A DNA stretch of 64,000 bases, from positions 1-64,000 of the forward strand of contig NZ_JACSYA010000007.1 of the NCBI RefSeq assembly GCF_029870285.1, given 5' to 3'. Both the position numbers and the translations under genes were made by a program. The stretch's first letter is position 1. Each line of letters opens with the position of its first letter. Shown piece after piece: positions 37,246 to 48,914 of the stretch. Below the pieces are notes generated by a model that was given only the letters and a program-made list of their open reading frames with translations, was not told the origin of the DNA and did no database searches. This stretch comes from Delftia sp. PS-11 (lineage in GTDB: Bacteria; Pseudomonadota; Gammaproteobacteria; Burkholderiales; Burkholderiaceae_C).

Positions 37246-37635
37246 TCACCGCTGGCCCGGACCGGCGCGTCTTTGCAGCAGGTACCAGATGGAGCATATG
37301 GCACCGATCCAGACCGCATTGAACATGGGAAATGCCGACAGCCGCCAGGGCAGCACGCCGGACAGGCTATAGAAAACACCGACGCCCAGATCAATCAATT
37401 GAATCAGCCCCATCAAGGCCACCCACAGCGCATGCTCGCGGGCATGCCTGCTGATGATCCACAGCCCCAGCCCATAGGCAATGAACCGGGCGGCCAGCAT
37501 GCCCAGCGGATAGTACACATCCGGCGATACGGAGGAATGCCCCATCTGCTGCAAAAGCACACCGGGCATGAACAAATAGGCCAGGCCCAGCACCAGTTGC
37601 ACCACACCCACCACACGCAGGAAGACAGAAAACAT
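37246..37635 (-). CDS. Small four-helix membrane protein (DUF4345-like)
   Basis: Membrane protein of 129 residues with about four helices (VFLRVVGVVQLVLGLAYLFM, FIAYGLGLWII, WVALMGLIQLIDLGVGVFY and the last near residue 110). The arrangement resembles DUF4345/DoxX-like small membrane proteins; assignment is tentative. The ATG at 37635 has AAGGG 8 bases upstream; a GTG at 37644 is less likely. It is divergent from a broken HxlR gene that was probably its regulator. Confidence 0.65.
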   Translation of the reverse strand: MFSVFLRVVGVVQLVLGLAYLFMPGVLLQQMGHSSVSPDVYYPLGMLAARFIAYGLGLWIISRHAREHALWVALMGLIQLIDLGVGVFYSLSGVLPWRLSAFPMFNAVWIGAICSIWYLLQRRAGPGQR

Positions 37636-37679
37636 CGCACACACCCTTCAAATTCAAGTGATGCCAATGCTATGCACCG

Positions 37680-37698
37680 TACTTCCTATAGTGAAGTA
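37680..37698. promoter_or_regulatory. Candidate HxlR operator
   Basis: TACTTC, seven bases, GAAGTA: a near-palindrome in the divergent region between the small membrane protein gene and the HxlR remnant. It has the size and symmetry of known HxlR-type sites. Confidence 0.55.
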
Positions 37699-37734
37699 GT
37701 TACCAAAAGGGAAGTTTTGACGACCGATGGCCCT

Positions 37735-37989
37735 TCATCCCTTGGCGATGTGAACCGCCCTGTGCAGCGCAGGCAGGCATCAGCCTCCGCGTGCTGGCAA
37801 GCAAGGCTCAAGACCCTGGAGCAGCAGGGACTGGCCACACGCACCGCTTCTGCCACCATACCGCCCACCACCCAATACGCACTGACAGCGCAGGGCCCGC
37901 AAATCCTGCCGGCGGTGCAGGCCATGGCGGCCTATAGGCAGGCCTGCTGCAGGCGGATTGCCATAGTGCTTGCTCCTGTTCCAGGCTGA
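37735..37989 (+). pseudogene. Frameshifted HxlR-family regulator
   Basis: The C-terminal half reads RLKTLEQQGLATRT, IPPTTQYALTAQGPQIL and PAVQAMAAY, typical of the HxlR winged helix wing and tail. The recognition helix just upstream is readable only in another frame (QAGISLRVLA), and the region coding for the conserved N-terminal Cys and first helices is not intact. At least one frameshift and a deletion have occurred. The product would not be functional. Confidence 0.7.
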
Positions 37990-38021
37990 AGAATGCACCA
38001 TGACTTCCTGGGACCGTGCAT

Positions 38022-38690
38022 CTAATAGAGCGACAGAATCCAGCCCGCCCCCAGCACGACGGTCACAGCCAGTGCCCAGCACCACAGCGGTATGGCACGG
38101 CGTGCGCGCACCTCGGCTTCGGAGGCCGGCGCGGCGTCCAGGGGCATGGCAATGCCGGCGGCCGCATCGTGTTCCCAGGCCTGGGAGTCCACCGTGGGCT
38201 CGATGTGGCCGTCTTCATCGGCTGCCGGCTGCGCCGCCTGCGGGTGGCGCTGCTGCATGAGGGCTTCGAAGCGTGCGAAGAAGTCGTCGGCCATGCTTTT
38301 GGCCGCGCCGTCGATCAGGCGCTGGCCCAGCTGGGCGATCTTGCCCCCGACCTGGGCCTGCACGCTGTAGCCCAGCAGGCAGGCGCCGCCGGGCTCGTCG
38401 CTCAGCTGCACTTCGGCAACGCCTTTGCCGAAACCGGCCACGCCGCCCTGGCCGTCGAAGGCGATGCGGTAGCTTTCGGGGGCGACGATGTCGGACAGCG
38501 TGACCTTGCCGCTGAATTTGGCCGACACAGGGCCTATCTTGACGGCCATGCCCACGGCGTACTGGCCGTCGCCCAGTGGCTCGAAGCGGTCGCAGCCAGC
38601 CAGGCAGGCCTTGAGTGTCTCGGGGTCGTTGAGCGCTTCCCAGGCCTGTTGCCGGCTGACGGCAAGGGAGCGGCTGGCTTGCATTTGCAT
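38022..38690 (-). CDS. CoxG-family protein with C-terminal membrane anchor
   Basis: SRPBCC-fold protein of the carbon-monoxide-dehydrogenase subunit G family, 222 residues. The hallmark parts are present: REAWEALNDPETL-like start (AWEALNDPETLKACLAGCDR), VKIGPVSAKFSGKV, and LGYSVQAQVGGKIAQLGQRLI. A linker is followed by one membrane helix at the C-terminus (LWCWALAVTVVLGAGWIL). CoxG is thought to recruit the enzyme to the membrane. It is the last gene of the leftward hydroxylase cluster, 29 bases after the VWA gene. Confidence 0.9.
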   Translation of the reverse strand: MQMQASRSLAVSRQQAWEALNDPETLKACLAGCDRFEPLGDGQYAVGMAVKIGPVSAKFSGKVTLSDIVAPESYRIAFDGQGGVAGFGKGVAEVQLSDEPGGACLLGYSVQAQVGGKIAQLGQRLIDGAAKSMADDFFARFEALMQQRHPQAAQPAADEDGHIEPTVDSQAWEHDAAAGIAMPLDAAPASEAEVRARRAIPLWCWALAVTVVLGAGWILSLY

Positions 38691-38719
38691 GGCATCTCCT
38701 TTGTGCGATGGTGGCGGAT

Positions 38720-39940
38720 TCAGCGGGCCGGAGCAGCCAGCAGCCGTGCCAGATGGCTGGCCAGTTGCTCCAGCGCCTGCAGGTTGTGCACCGCCAGCAT
38801 GGCATGGGCATGACGATGCAGCACACTCGCCCCTTGAGCCAGTGGGGCATACCCGTCAAAGCGCAGCAAGGGGTTGAGCCACAGCAGCCGCGCGCTGTGG
38901 CGGCGCAGCCAGGCCAGTTCCCGGTCGAGTTCGGCGGGGTCGCCCGTGTCCAGGCCGTCGCTGATGAGCAGCACCAGGGTGCGCCGTCCCACGAGATGGC
39001 GCGCATGCTGGCGGCGCAGTTGCCCCAGGGATGCGCCCAGGCGCGTGCCGCCGCCGAAGTCTTCGATGGCGGCATTGGCGCGCAGCAGCATGGCGTCTGT
39101 ATCCGCCTCGGCGAAGGCTGGCCCCAGGTCGCACAGCCCGGTGCCAAAGCTCAGGACCTGGCGGCGCAGGCCCGGATGGCGGCGCGCGCTGGTGGCGGCG
39201 TGCAAAAAGGCCAGCAGCAGCCGCGCGTAGCGCTCCATGGAGCCCGAGACATCGACCAGGGCCAGCCAGGGCAGCGGCATGCGGCGGCGCTCGCGGCGCA
39301 GCAGGCGCAGCATCTCGCCGCCCTGCCTGGCTGCGGCCTGCAGGCTGGCCTGCCAGTGGGGCCGGACACCGCGCTCGCCCGCGCGGGTGCGCCGGCTGCG
39401 GTAGTGCGGCAGCGGCAGCGCGATATCGCGCGCCAGGCGCTGCACAAGCTGGTATTCGCTGGCGCTGAGCTGATTGAAGTCGGCATGGCGCAGCCGATGG
39501 CGCGCGCTGGCCGACATGGCGGCATCCAGTTGCAGCTCTTGCTGCACCTTTGCACCTTCGGCGCCCGCGCCGTGCCGGGGCGACAGTGCCTCTTGCACGC
39601 GCGGGCGGTGGCGCGCGGCGGACGGCATGGGTGCCCTGGGCAACAGTTGGGCCAGCAGTTGCTGTGCCACCTCAGGGTTGCGCATGTAGGCGTCGAACAT
39701 TTCGCGGAAGACAGTCCTGTCACAGGCGTTGCTGACGAAGATTGCTTCCAGCGCGGCGGCCATGTCCTCGCGCGCCAGGCCCACCAGGGCCAGCGACTGC
39801 TGGGCCAGCGCCATGCGTCCGGCATCCACGGGCAGGCCTGCGCGGCGCAGGGCGCGCGCGAAGCCGACCAGATTGCCCGCCAGCTTGCCCGTGCGCGCAT
39901 CGCCCAGCCAGCTGGCGCGCGCGCCAGGGCCGCCCGTCAT
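38720..39940 (-). CDS. CoxE-like VWA domain protein
   Basis: Protein of 406 residues with a von Willebrand A domain in its C-terminal half. The metal-ion site is intact: DVSGSM near residue 235, a Thr in GGGTRLG and Asp in LLISDGLD. Together with the upstream MoxR-type ATPase it forms the CoxD/CoxE pair, which in the CO dehydrogenase system inserts or repairs the copper-sulfur part of the active site. Start and ATPase stop overlap by 4 bases (ATGA). In this form II cluster the role is inferred to be general maturation. Confidence 0.9.
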   Translation of the reverse strand: MTGGPGARASWLGDARTGKLAGNLVGFARALRRAGLPVDAGRMALAQQSLALVGLAREDMAAALEAIFVSNACDRTVFREMFDAYMRNPEVAQQLLAQLLPRAPMPSAARHRPRVQEALSPRHGAGAEGAKVQQELQLDAAMSASARHRLRHADFNQLSASEYQLVQRLARDIALPLPHYRSRRTRAGERGVRPHWQASLQAAARQGGEMLRLLRRERRRMPLPWLALVDVSGSMERYARLLLAFLHAATSARRHPGLRRQVLSFGTGLCDLGPAFAEADTDAMLLRANAAIEDFGGGTRLGASLGQLRRQHARHLVGRRTLVLLISDGLDTGDPAELDRELAWLRRHSARLLWLNPLLRFDGYAPLAQGASVLHRHAHAMLAVHNLQALEQLASHLARLLAAPAR

Positions 39941-40857
39941 GGAGCGGGCTCCGGCGCCAGCAACTGCTGCAGCCGCTCGGGCGTGAGGGCGGCCAGGTCC
40001 TCGCGCTGCTTGAAAAGAATGCCGGCCGTTGCGTGCACAGCCTCGGGATCGACGTCCAGCGTATCCAGCGCCACCAGGGCCTTGGCCCATTCCACGCTTT
40101 CAGCGATGCCGGGGGCGCGCTGGAAGGCGTCGGCAAAGGGCTGGCTGCGCAGCCGGCCGACAAAGCGGGCCACCTGCTGCGTCAGGGCGACACTGGCCTC
40201 GGGCACGCGGGCGCGCACGATGGCCAGCTCGCGTTCGCGCCCGGGGTAGTCCAGCCAGTGGTACAGGCAGCGGCGCTTGACGGCGTCGTGCAGGTCGCGC
40301 GTGCGGTTGCTGGTCAGTATCGTCACCGGCGGCACATGGGCGCGGACGGTGCCCAGCTCGGGGATGCTGATCTGGTACTCGCCCAGGTATTCGAGCAGAA
40401 AGGCCTCGAAAGGCTCGTCGGCGCGGTCCACCTCGTCGATGAGCAGCACAGCGCCGGGCGCGGGCGCCTGCAGCGCCTGCAGCAGCGGGCGGCGCACCAG
40501 GTAGCGTTCCTGGTAGACCTCCTGTTCGGCGCGCCGGGCGCGGTCCTCGCCCTGGCCCAGTTCGGCCGCGCGCAGGTGCAGCATCTGGGCGGCGTAGTTC
40601 CATTCGTAAAGCGCCTCGCGCTGCTCCATGCCGTCGTAGCACTGCAGCCGGATCAGAGCGCGCGACAGCACGCGCGCCAGCGCCTGGGCCAGCGCCGTCT
40701 TGCCCACGCCGGGTTCGCCCTCCAGCAGCAGCGGCCGCTGCAGCCGCAGTGCCAGAAAGGCCGCCGTGGCCAGGCGCCGGTCGGCAAAGTAGCCTTCGGC
40801 CTGTAGCGCCGTGGCCAGGGCGTCTATGGAGGCAATGGCTTGCTCGGGAACCTTCAT
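39937..40857 (-). CDS. CoxD-like MoxR-type AAA+ ATPase
   Basis: AAA+ chaperone ATPase of 306 residues. Walker A is GEPGVGKTAL near residue 43, Walker B is AVLLIDEVDRAD near 120 and sensor 1 is TILTSNRTRDL. The C-terminal lid contains ELAIVRARVPE. It acts with the overlapping VWA protein. The 187-base gap to the medium subunit gene holds a palindromic repeat. Confidence 0.92.
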   Translation of the reverse strand: MKVPEQAIASIDALATALQAEGYFADRRLATAAFLALRLQRPLLLEGEPGVGKTALAQALARVLSRALIRLQCYDGMEQREALYEWNYAAQMLHLRAAELGQGEDRARRAEQEVYQERYLVRRPLLQALQAPAPGAVLLIDEVDRADEPFEAFLLEYLGEYQISIPELGTVRAHVPPVTILTSNRTRDLHDAVKRRCLYHWLDYPGRERELAIVRARVPEASVALTQQVARFVGRLRSQPFADAFQRAPGIAESVEWAKALVALDTLDVDPEAVHATAGILFKQREDLAALTPERLQQLLAPEPAP

Positions 40858-40996
40858 TCAGTCCTTATCCAATCGTCATGGAACTGCGCTGCGTCTGCGC
40901 TGCGCAAAACTGGCGCAATCCAAGTCAGGGACACCGAGGAAGGGCCTGAGCCGGCCGCGCCGCCCCACGCCGAGGGTGTCGTCGGTTGCCCGCATG

Positions 40997-41037
40997 CCCC
41001 CCTTCAAGGGGGAAGGCGCGAAGCGACTCAGGGGGTC
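40997..41037. repeat. Short palindromic intergenic repeat (REP-like)
   Basis: CCCCCTT, C, AAGGGGG forms a perfect palindrome and is followed by GAAGGCGCGAAGCGACTCAG and then GGGGGT. I recall the same wording recurring between genes in Comamonadaceae, but I cannot verify it here. It may act as a REP-like element or transcript end. Confidence 0.5.
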
Positions 41038-41044
41038 AACATAG

Positions 41045-41836
41045 TCACCCCAGCATTTGCGAGACAGCTCTTTGTGTCTGCACGCTGATCAGCTGCGCCC
41101 GGTAGCGCGCGCTGGCATGCAGGTCGCTGTTGAGCTCGGTGTGATCGATCAGCACCTGGGCCGCAGCGTCGGGCGTGAAGCTCTGGTTGAGCGCAGCCTC
41201 CAGCCCTGCGTGGCGAAAGACGCTCAGGCCCGCACCCGTGACCGCCACGCGCACGCCCTGCTGCGTCTGCGCCACGAAGACGCCGACCAGCGCAAAGCGC
41301 GAGGCTGGCTGCTTGAACTTGAGGTAGGCCGCTTTTTTCGGGACGGGAAAGCGCACGGCCGTGATCAGTTCGCCGCTGTCCAGCGCCGTGGCGTACATGC
41401 CCTGAAAGAAGTCATCGGCGGCGATCTCGCGCCGGTCGGTGATGATGCGGGCGCCCAGGCCCAGCACGGCGCTGGGGTAGCAGGCAGCGGGGTCGTTGTT
41501 GGCCAGCGAGCCGCCCAGGGTGCCGCGCGCGCGCACCTGCCGGTCGCCGATGCCGCCCGCCAGCTCGGCCAGGGCCGGGATGGCGGCCTGCACCTGCGGG
41601 TTGGCCGCCACATCGGCGTGGCGCGTCATGGCGCGGATTTCCACGGCCTGGGCCGTGACGGTGATGCCAGCCAGCCCCTCGACGCGGTTGAGGTCCACGA
41701 TCTGTCCGGGCTGTGCCAGGCGCAGCCGCATGGACGGCAGCAGGCTTTGCCCGCCAGCCAGGTACTGGCCGCCCTGTCCGGCCAGGGCGGCGGCATCGGC
41801 GGCGGTGCCGGGGGCTTCATAGGTAAAGGCGTACAT
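41045..41836 (-). CDS. Molybdenum hydroxylase medium (FAD) subunit
   Basis: FAD-binding subunit of a xanthine-dehydrogenase/CO-dehydrogenase-type enzyme, 263 residues. The FAD loops are visible: AGGQSLLPSMRLRL near residue 28 and TLGGSLANNDPAACYP near residue 105, as in CoxM/CutM proteins. It transfers electrons from the iron-sulfur subunit to the acceptor. It follows the large subunit gene after 10 bases. The order small-large-medium differs from the medium-small-large order of classic cox operons. Confidence 0.93.
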   Translation of the reverse strand: MYAFTYEAPGTAADAAALAGQGGQYLAGGQSLLPSMRLRLAQPGQIVDLNRVEGLAGITVTAQAVEIRAMTRHADVAANPQVQAAIPALAELAGGIGDRQVRARGTLGGSLANNDPAACYPSAVLGLGARIITDRREIAADDFFQGMYATALDSGELITAVRFPVPKKAAYLKFKQPASRFALVGVFVAQTQQGVRVAVTGAGLSVFRHAGLEAALNQSFTPDAAAQVLIDHTELNSDLHASARYRAQLISVQTQRAVSQMLG

Positions 41837-41846
41837 GGCGCTCTCC

Positions 41847-44237
<2,391 letters not shown>

Positions 44238-44265
44238 GGTGTGTCTCCTTGTCGTGCGCCGCAGA

Positions 44266-44742
44266 TCAGGGCGTGGTCCCGGCCATGGCCTGGCCGCCTT
44301 TTTTCACGGCGGCGACGATGTTCTGGTAGCCGGTGCAGCGGCACAGGTTGCCTTCCAGCGCCTCGCGGATCTGGCGTTCGCTGGCACCGGGCTGGCGCTG
44401 GCACAGGTCCACGGCACTCATGACCATGCCCGGCGTGCAAAAGCCGCACTGCAGGCCGTGGCACTCCTTGAAGGCCGCCTGCATGGGGTGCATGCTGCCG
44501 TCGGCTGCGGCCAGGCCTTCGATGGTCTGCACTTCGCAGCCCTGGGCCTGCACGGCCAGCATGGCGCAGGACTTGATGGCGCGCCCATCGACGATGACCG
44601 TGCAGGCGCCGCACTGGCTGGTGTCGCAGCCCACATGCGTGCCCGTCAGGCGCAGGTGCTCGCGCAGCGCGTGCACGAGCAGGGTGTTGGGAGGAACGTC
44701 AATGCGCTGCGCGCGCCCGTTGACCGTGAGCTGGACATTCAT
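44266..44742 (-). CDS. Molybdenum hydroxylase small (2Fe-2S) subunit
   Basis: Iron-sulfur subunit of 158 residues carrying two [2Fe-2S] clusters. The plant-ferredoxin-type cluster has [12 protein letters not shown] followed by KSC; the second, helical cluster has QCGFCTPGM and NLCRCTGY. All eight Cys are present. It is the first gene of the leftward cluster. The 218 bases to the divergent regulator form the promoter region; I did not find a convincing sigma-54 site in it. Confidence 0.95.
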   Translation of the reverse strand: MNVQLTVNGRAQRIDVPPNTLLVHALREHLRLTGTHVGCDTSQCGACTVIVDGRAIKSCAMLAVQAQGCEVQTIEGLAAADGSMHPMQAAFKECHGLQCGFCTPGMVMSAVDLCQRQPGASERQIREALEGNLCRCTGYQNIVAAVKKGGQAMAGTTP

Positions 44743-44960
44743 CGTGCGGCCTCCTGCCTGTGATCGGCGGTGGTGGGAATCGATGCAAACGAAGCTTCGG
44801 TCGCCATCGTGCCCCGCGCCCGGGACGGCGGCTCTAGGGTTGACCCGCAAGCTGCAGCACAGGCGCGCGGATATTCTCAAAATGACACAGCCGGTGCCCA
44901 GCACCCCGCCCTGCCCGCCCGTTCGCAATCCGCTTGCCAGCCAGCCACAGGAGCCTTTGC

Positions 44961-46118
44961 ATGTTTGCCCTGAGCCCAGGAGACTACGCCGAGCCGCCCC
45001 ATGCCGACGAATCGCGCCAGCAGCAGATCGCCCGTGCGCGCCTGCTGGTCATGGGCGGCAGCACGCCGCTGGCCGCGCCGCTGGGCCTGGCCCCCTGGCT
45101 GTGGCGCTCCTGGCTGCGCTGCCTGGCGGCCGGGCGCCAGCCGGGCGAGCGCGTGGTCTACGACGCACCGGGCGCACACGCGCTGCGCCAGGCCCGCGAC
45201 AGGCATGAGGCCCTGCTGCAGGCCGCACGCCCGGTGATGGCCCAGCTTGTGGGCGCCGTGGGTGCTATGGGCTGCTTTTGCCTGCTGACCGATGCGCAGG
45301 GCACGGTCATCGAGGTGCAGGGTCCGGTGGACCGCCATGATGCGCGCGCGCAGGCCATCGCCCGCGTGGGCGTGGATCTGTCCGAGCGCAGCGTGGGCAC
45401 GACGGCCATCGGCACGGCGCTGGCCGAGCGCACGCCGGTCTGGCTGCACCGGTCGGAGCATTTTTTTGAGGCGAACCGCCATTACAGCTGTGCTGGCGCG
45501 CCGCTGCACGGACCCGATGGGCACTGCCTGGGCATGCTGGACATCACCGGCATCGATGTGCCCGAGCGGCCCGAACTGCTGCACCTGGGGCTGTGCTGCG
45601 CGCGCGCCATCGAAGACCGGCTGTTGCGCGCCCTGCCCCATGCGCTGCTGCTGCACCTGAACTGGCCCGGCGGCCCACTGGGCCAGGAGGGCGAGGGCCT
45701 GCTGGCCATCGATGCAGACGGCCATGTGGCGGGCAGCAACAGCCCTGCACGCCAGCTCGTGCCCCTGCCACTGTCCCGGCCGGGACAGCCGCTGCACTGC
45801 GCCGAACTGCTGGCCATGCCCTGGCAGGCGCTGGTGGACCATGCGCGGCTGCGCCCCAACGAACCGCTGCGCCTGCCGCTGTGGTCGGGCCTGCGGCTGC
45901 AGGCCCTGGCGCAGCCGGGGCCGCAGCTGCGGCGCCTGCTGCCTGCGCAGGCGCAGGTGCAGCCGGCCAGCCCGCTGCGCTCCAGCCAGGGCGTGCTCAT
46001 AGAACAGGCGCTGCAGGAGGCCCAGGGCAACGTGGCCCAGGCAGCGCGCGCGCTGGGCATCAGCCGCGCCACGCTGTACCGCAAGCTGGGGGCGCGGCGT
46101 GCGGCACCGGCGCCCTGA
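44961..46118 (+). CDS. GAF/Fis-type transcriptional regulator lacking an AAA+ domain
   Basis: Regulator of 385 residues resembling AcoR. An N-terminal GAF-like sensor (about 60-230) contains [18 protein letters not shown] and [14 protein letters not shown], both typical of AcoR sensors, and a C-terminal Fis-type helix-turn-helix reads [19 protein letters not shown]. The central sigma-54 ATPase found in AcoR is absent; a degenerate PAS-like segment occupies its place. AGGAG lies 9 bases before the ATG. Divergent from the hydroxylase cluster, it is its likely regulator. Confidence 0.88.
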   Translation: MFALSPGDYAEPPHADESRQQQIARARLLVMGGSTPLAAPLGLAPWLWRSWLRCLAAGRQPGERVVYDAPGAHALRQARDRHEALLQAARPVMAQLVGAVGAMGCFCLLTDAQGTVIEVQGPVDRHDARAQAIARVGVDLSERSVGTTAIGTALAERTPVWLHRSEHFFEANRHYSCAGAPLHGPDGHCLGMLDITGIDVPERPELLHLGLCCARAIEDRLLRALPHALLLHLNWPGGPLGQEGEGLLAIDADGHVAGSNSPARQLVPLPLSRPGQPLHCAELLAMPWQALVDHARLRPNEPLRLPLWSGLRLQALAQPGPQLRRLLPAQAQVQPASPLRSSQGVLIEQALQEAQGNVAQAARALGISRATLYRKLGARRAAPAP

Positions 46119-46132
46119 CCAGAGCCTGCATC

Positions 46133-46172
46133 GTGTGAACAGGCCCCAGAGCCTGTTCACACAGGTTTCTTT
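46133..46172 (+). terminator. Strong terminator after the regulator
   Basis: GTGTGAACAGGC, CCCAGA, GCCTGTTCACAC: a perfect 12-pair stem followed by a T-rich stretch (TTTCTTTT). Confidence 0.85.
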
Positions 46173-46313
46173 TAGGGGCAACACCCTGCACCAGCCCATC
46201 AGGGCTCCTTAGAATCGACGCTTTTGGTCCATGCGCCGACAGCAGCACCGCGCACCGGCCTACAGGCATGTGCACGGCAACGGACCCACTGCAGCCTATC
46301 TTTTGGAGACACC

Positions 46314-46922
46314 ATGCAGGCTTTACTGAAATTTTCAAGAGGAGTCGACGGGCTGAACAGCCTGGTCGGCCGATGGATCATATGGCTGATCCTTGCCTCG
46401 ACCGTCATCAGCGGCATCAATGCCATTGTGCGCAAGGTCATGCACACCAGCTCCAATGCCTACCTCGAAGTCCAGTGGTACCTGTTCGCTGCATCCTTCA
46501 TGCTGGCAGCAGGCTACACCCTGCTGCAGGGCGAGCATGTGAAGGTGGACGTGATCGCCAGCCGGCTGTCCAAGCGCGCGCAGATCTGGATCGACATTTT
46601 TGGCTTCGTCTTCTTTCTGATGCCGATGGCCATCGCCATTCTGTGGTTCGGCACACCTTTTGTGATCCAGGCCATCCAGACTGGTGAGATGTCAGGCAAT
46701 GCGGGCGGCCTGATCCGCTGGCCGGTCTATATGCTCATCCCCGCAGGCTTTGCGCTGCTGCTGCTGCAGGGCCTGTCCGAGCTGATCAAGCGCATCGCAT
46801 TCCTTCAGGGCCTGATCGACGACCCCACGGCCAAGAAGGGTGAGAAAACAGCCGAAGAAGACCTGGCCGAAGCGCTGCGCAATCTCGCAGGCGCCAAGGA
46901 CAAGAACGGGCAAAGCGCCTGA
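46314..46922 (+). CDS. TRAP transporter small membrane subunit (DctQ)
   Basis: Four-helix subunit of a tripartite ATP-independent periplasmic transporter, 202 residues. The family pattern is visible in WIIWLILASTVISGINAIVRKV, EVQWYLFAASFMLAAGYTL and EHVKVDVI. A charged tail (KKGEKTAEEDLAEALRNL) follows the last helix. TTTTGGAGA precedes the ATG. It is followed after 17 bases by the large subunit gene. Confidence 0.93.
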   Translation: MQALLKFSRGVDGLNSLVGRWIIWLILASTVISGINAIVRKVMHTSSNAYLEVQWYLFAASFMLAAGYTLLQGEHVKVDVIASRLSKRAQIWIDIFGFVFFLMPMAIAILWFGTPFVIQAIQTGEMSGNAGGLIRWPVYMLIPAGFALLLLQGLSELIKRIAFLQGLIDDPTAKKGEKTAEEDLAEALRNLAGAKDKNGQSA

Positions 46923-46939
46923 GCGGGGACACCGACATC

Positions 46940-48784
46940 ATGGAACTCATCATCCACAACCTGGCCCCGATCATGTTCGCGGGGCTGATCGTTTTTCTGC
47001 TGCTGGGCTTCCCGGTGGCATTCAGCCTGGGGGCCTGCGGGCTGTTTTTCGCCTTCGTCGGCATCGAGCTGGGTGTTTTGCCGGAGGCGCTGCTGCAGGC
47101 GCTGCCGCTGCGCATTTTCGGCATCATGCAAAACGAGACCATGCTGGCCATACCGTTTTTCACGCTCATGGGGCTGATCCTGGAGCGAAGCGGCATGGCA
47201 GAGGACCTGCTGGAGACCGTGGGCCAACTGTTCGGCCCCGTGCGCGGCGGCGTGGCATTTGCCGTGATCTTCGTGGGCGCCCTGCTGGCGGCCACCACGG
47301 GTGTGGTCGCGGCCTCGGTGATCTCGATGGGCCTGATTTCCCTGCCCATCATGATGCGCTACGGCTATGACCGGCGCGTGGCCTCGGGCGTGATTGCGGC
47401 GTCGGGCACGCTGGCGCAGATCATTCCGCCCTCTCTGGTGCTGATCGTGCTGGCGGACCAGCTGGGCCGCAGCGTGGGCGACATGTACAAGGGCGCTTTC
47501 CTGCCGGGCATGATGCTGACCGGCTGCTATGCGCTGTTCATCGTCGCGCTGGCGATCTTCAAGCCGGCCATGGTGCCAGCGCTGCCGCCCGAGGCGCGCA
47601 CGCTGCGCGAGCCCAACGGCAACTCCGGATTGCCGTCGACCCTGGCACTGACCGTGCTGTGCGTGGCAGCCTCGATTGGCGTGGCACAGTACATGCCTGA
47701 ACTGCACACTTGGTGGTCGGGCGATGTGGTCGAGAAGGTGGCGCTGGACGAAACCATCGTCGTGTCCATGTGCTTCGGCGTGGCCCTGGCCTTTGTCGCG
47801 GCCATGTTCAACAAGGTCACCGGCCTGCACCTGCTCAGCCGCATGGCCGAGCGCGTGACCTTCGTGCTGATTCCCCCGCTGCTGCTGATCTTCCTGGTGC
47901 TGGGCACCATCTTCCTGGGCGTGGCCACCCCCACCGAGGGCGGTGCCATGGGCGCGCTGGGCGCAGCCATCATGGCGTTTGTGCGCGGCCGTCTGGATAT
48001 GGCCCTGCTCAAGCAGGCACTGATGTCCACCACCAAGCTGTCATGCTTCGTGATGTTCATTCTGATCGGCGCGACCATGTTCGGCCTGACCTTCCAGGGC
48101 GTGGATGGCCCCAAGTGGGTCGAGGAGCTGCTGGTGTCGCTGCCAGGCGGCGAGATCGGCTTCCTGATCGTGGTCAACATCATGATCTTCGTGCTGGCCT
48201 TCTTCCTGGACTTCTTCGAGCTGTCCTTCATCGTGGTGCCGCTGCTGGCGCCCGTGGCCGAGAAGCTGGGCATCGATCTGGTCTGGTTCGGCGTGCTGCT
48301 GGCGGTGAACATGCAGACCTCGTTCATGCACCCGCCCTTCGGCTTCGCGCTGTTCTTCCTGCGCAGCGTGGCGCCTGCCAAGGCGTATGTGGACAAGGTC
48401 ACGAAGAAGATGACCGAGCCCGTGACCACCATGCAGATCTATGCGGGCGCCATTCCTTTCGTTCTGCTGCAGCTGTTCATGGTGGCGATGATCATCATCT
48501 TCCCTGGCATCGTCTCCAGCGGTCTGGACAAGAAGGTGGAATACGACCTGGACAAGGTGCGCCAGGAGATGGAGGCTTCCATGCCGGACGCCGTCGACTT
48601 CAACGACCCCATGTTCAACACCGACGGTGCAGGGCAGTCGCCAGCGCCCGATGCTGCTGCTGCCGAGCCGCAGGCTGCCTCCAGCGAGGACGATGCGCTC
48701 AAGGCACTGCAGGACCAGTTGCAGCGCGAGCAGCAGCCTTCCGGCGGCACAGCCTCCGGCCAGAACGACAAGCCCGGCAACTGA
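46940..48784 (+). CDS. TRAP transporter large membrane subunit (DctM)
   Basis: Main membrane subunit, 614 residues, which is longer than the usual 430-450 but typical of the mannitol/chloroaromatic-type subgroup with extra helices in the middle. Family features include LLGFPVAFSLGACGL near residue 20, AIPFFTLMGLILERSGMAEDLL near 70 and IIPPSLVLIVLADQ near 155. The C-terminal 70 residues are acidic and disordered (DAAAAEPQAASSEDDALKAL). Two tandem binding-protein genes lie downstream on the other strand; together they form one transport system. Confidence 0.93.
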   Translation: MELIIHNLAPIMFAGLIVFLLLGFPVAFSLGACGLFFAFVGIELGVLPEALLQALPLRIFGIMQNETMLAIPFFTLMGLILERSGMAEDLLETVGQLFGPVRGGVAFAVIFVGALLAATTGVVAASVISMGLISLPIMMRYGYDRRVASGVIAASGTLAQIIPPSLVLIVLADQLGRSVGDMYKGAFLPGMMLTGCYALFIVALAIFKPAMVPALPPEARTLREPNGNSGLPSTLALTVLCVAASIGVAQYMPELHTWWSGDVVEKVALDETIVVSMCFGVALAFVAAMFNKVTGLHLLSRMAERVTFVLIPPLLLIFLVLGTIFLGVATPTEGGAMGALGAAIMAFVRGRLDMALLKQALMSTTKLSCFVMFILIGATMFGLTFQGVDGPKWVEELLVSLPGGEIGFLIVVNIMIFVLAFFLDFFELSFIVVPLLAPVAEKLGIDLVWFGVLLAVNMQTSFMHPPFGFALFFLRSVAPAKAYVDKVTKKMTEPVTTMQIYAGAIPFVLLQLFMVAMIIIFPGIVSSGLDKKVEYDLDKVRQEMEASMPDAVDFNDPMFNTDGAGQSPAPDAAAAEPQAASSEDDALKALQDQLQREQQPSGGTASGQNDKPGN

Positions 48785-48805
48785 ACCTTGCTGCCTCCGG
48801 CTCAC

Positions 48806-48833
48806 AGGCCCCGCTGCTGCGGGGCCTTTTTTT
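48806..48833 (+). terminator. Terminator of dctQM
   Basis: AGGCCCCGC, TGCT, GCGGGGCCT followed by seven T, 22 bases after the dctM stop. Confidence 0.92.
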
Positions 48834-48849
48834 GGCCTGCCGCCCGCCA

Positions 48850-48874
48850 TAAAAAAGCCGGGCAGATGCCCGGC
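48850..48874 (-). terminator. Terminator of the first binding-protein gene
   Basis: GCCGGGCA, GA, TGCCCGGC with a six- to seven-base A-run at its left end, which reads as a T-run leftward. It ends the transcript of the gene stopping at 48915. Confidence 0.9.
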
Positions 48875-48914
48875 TCGTGGCGTGCATGGCGCCTTGCGGC
48901 GCCAGGCGCTCAGA

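Noticed and set aside
44743..44960. Sigma-54 promoter for the hydroxylase cluster
   Set aside because: I looked for GG-N10-GC elements of the usual form on both strands and found no convincing match; the regulator also lacks the sigma-54 ATPase.
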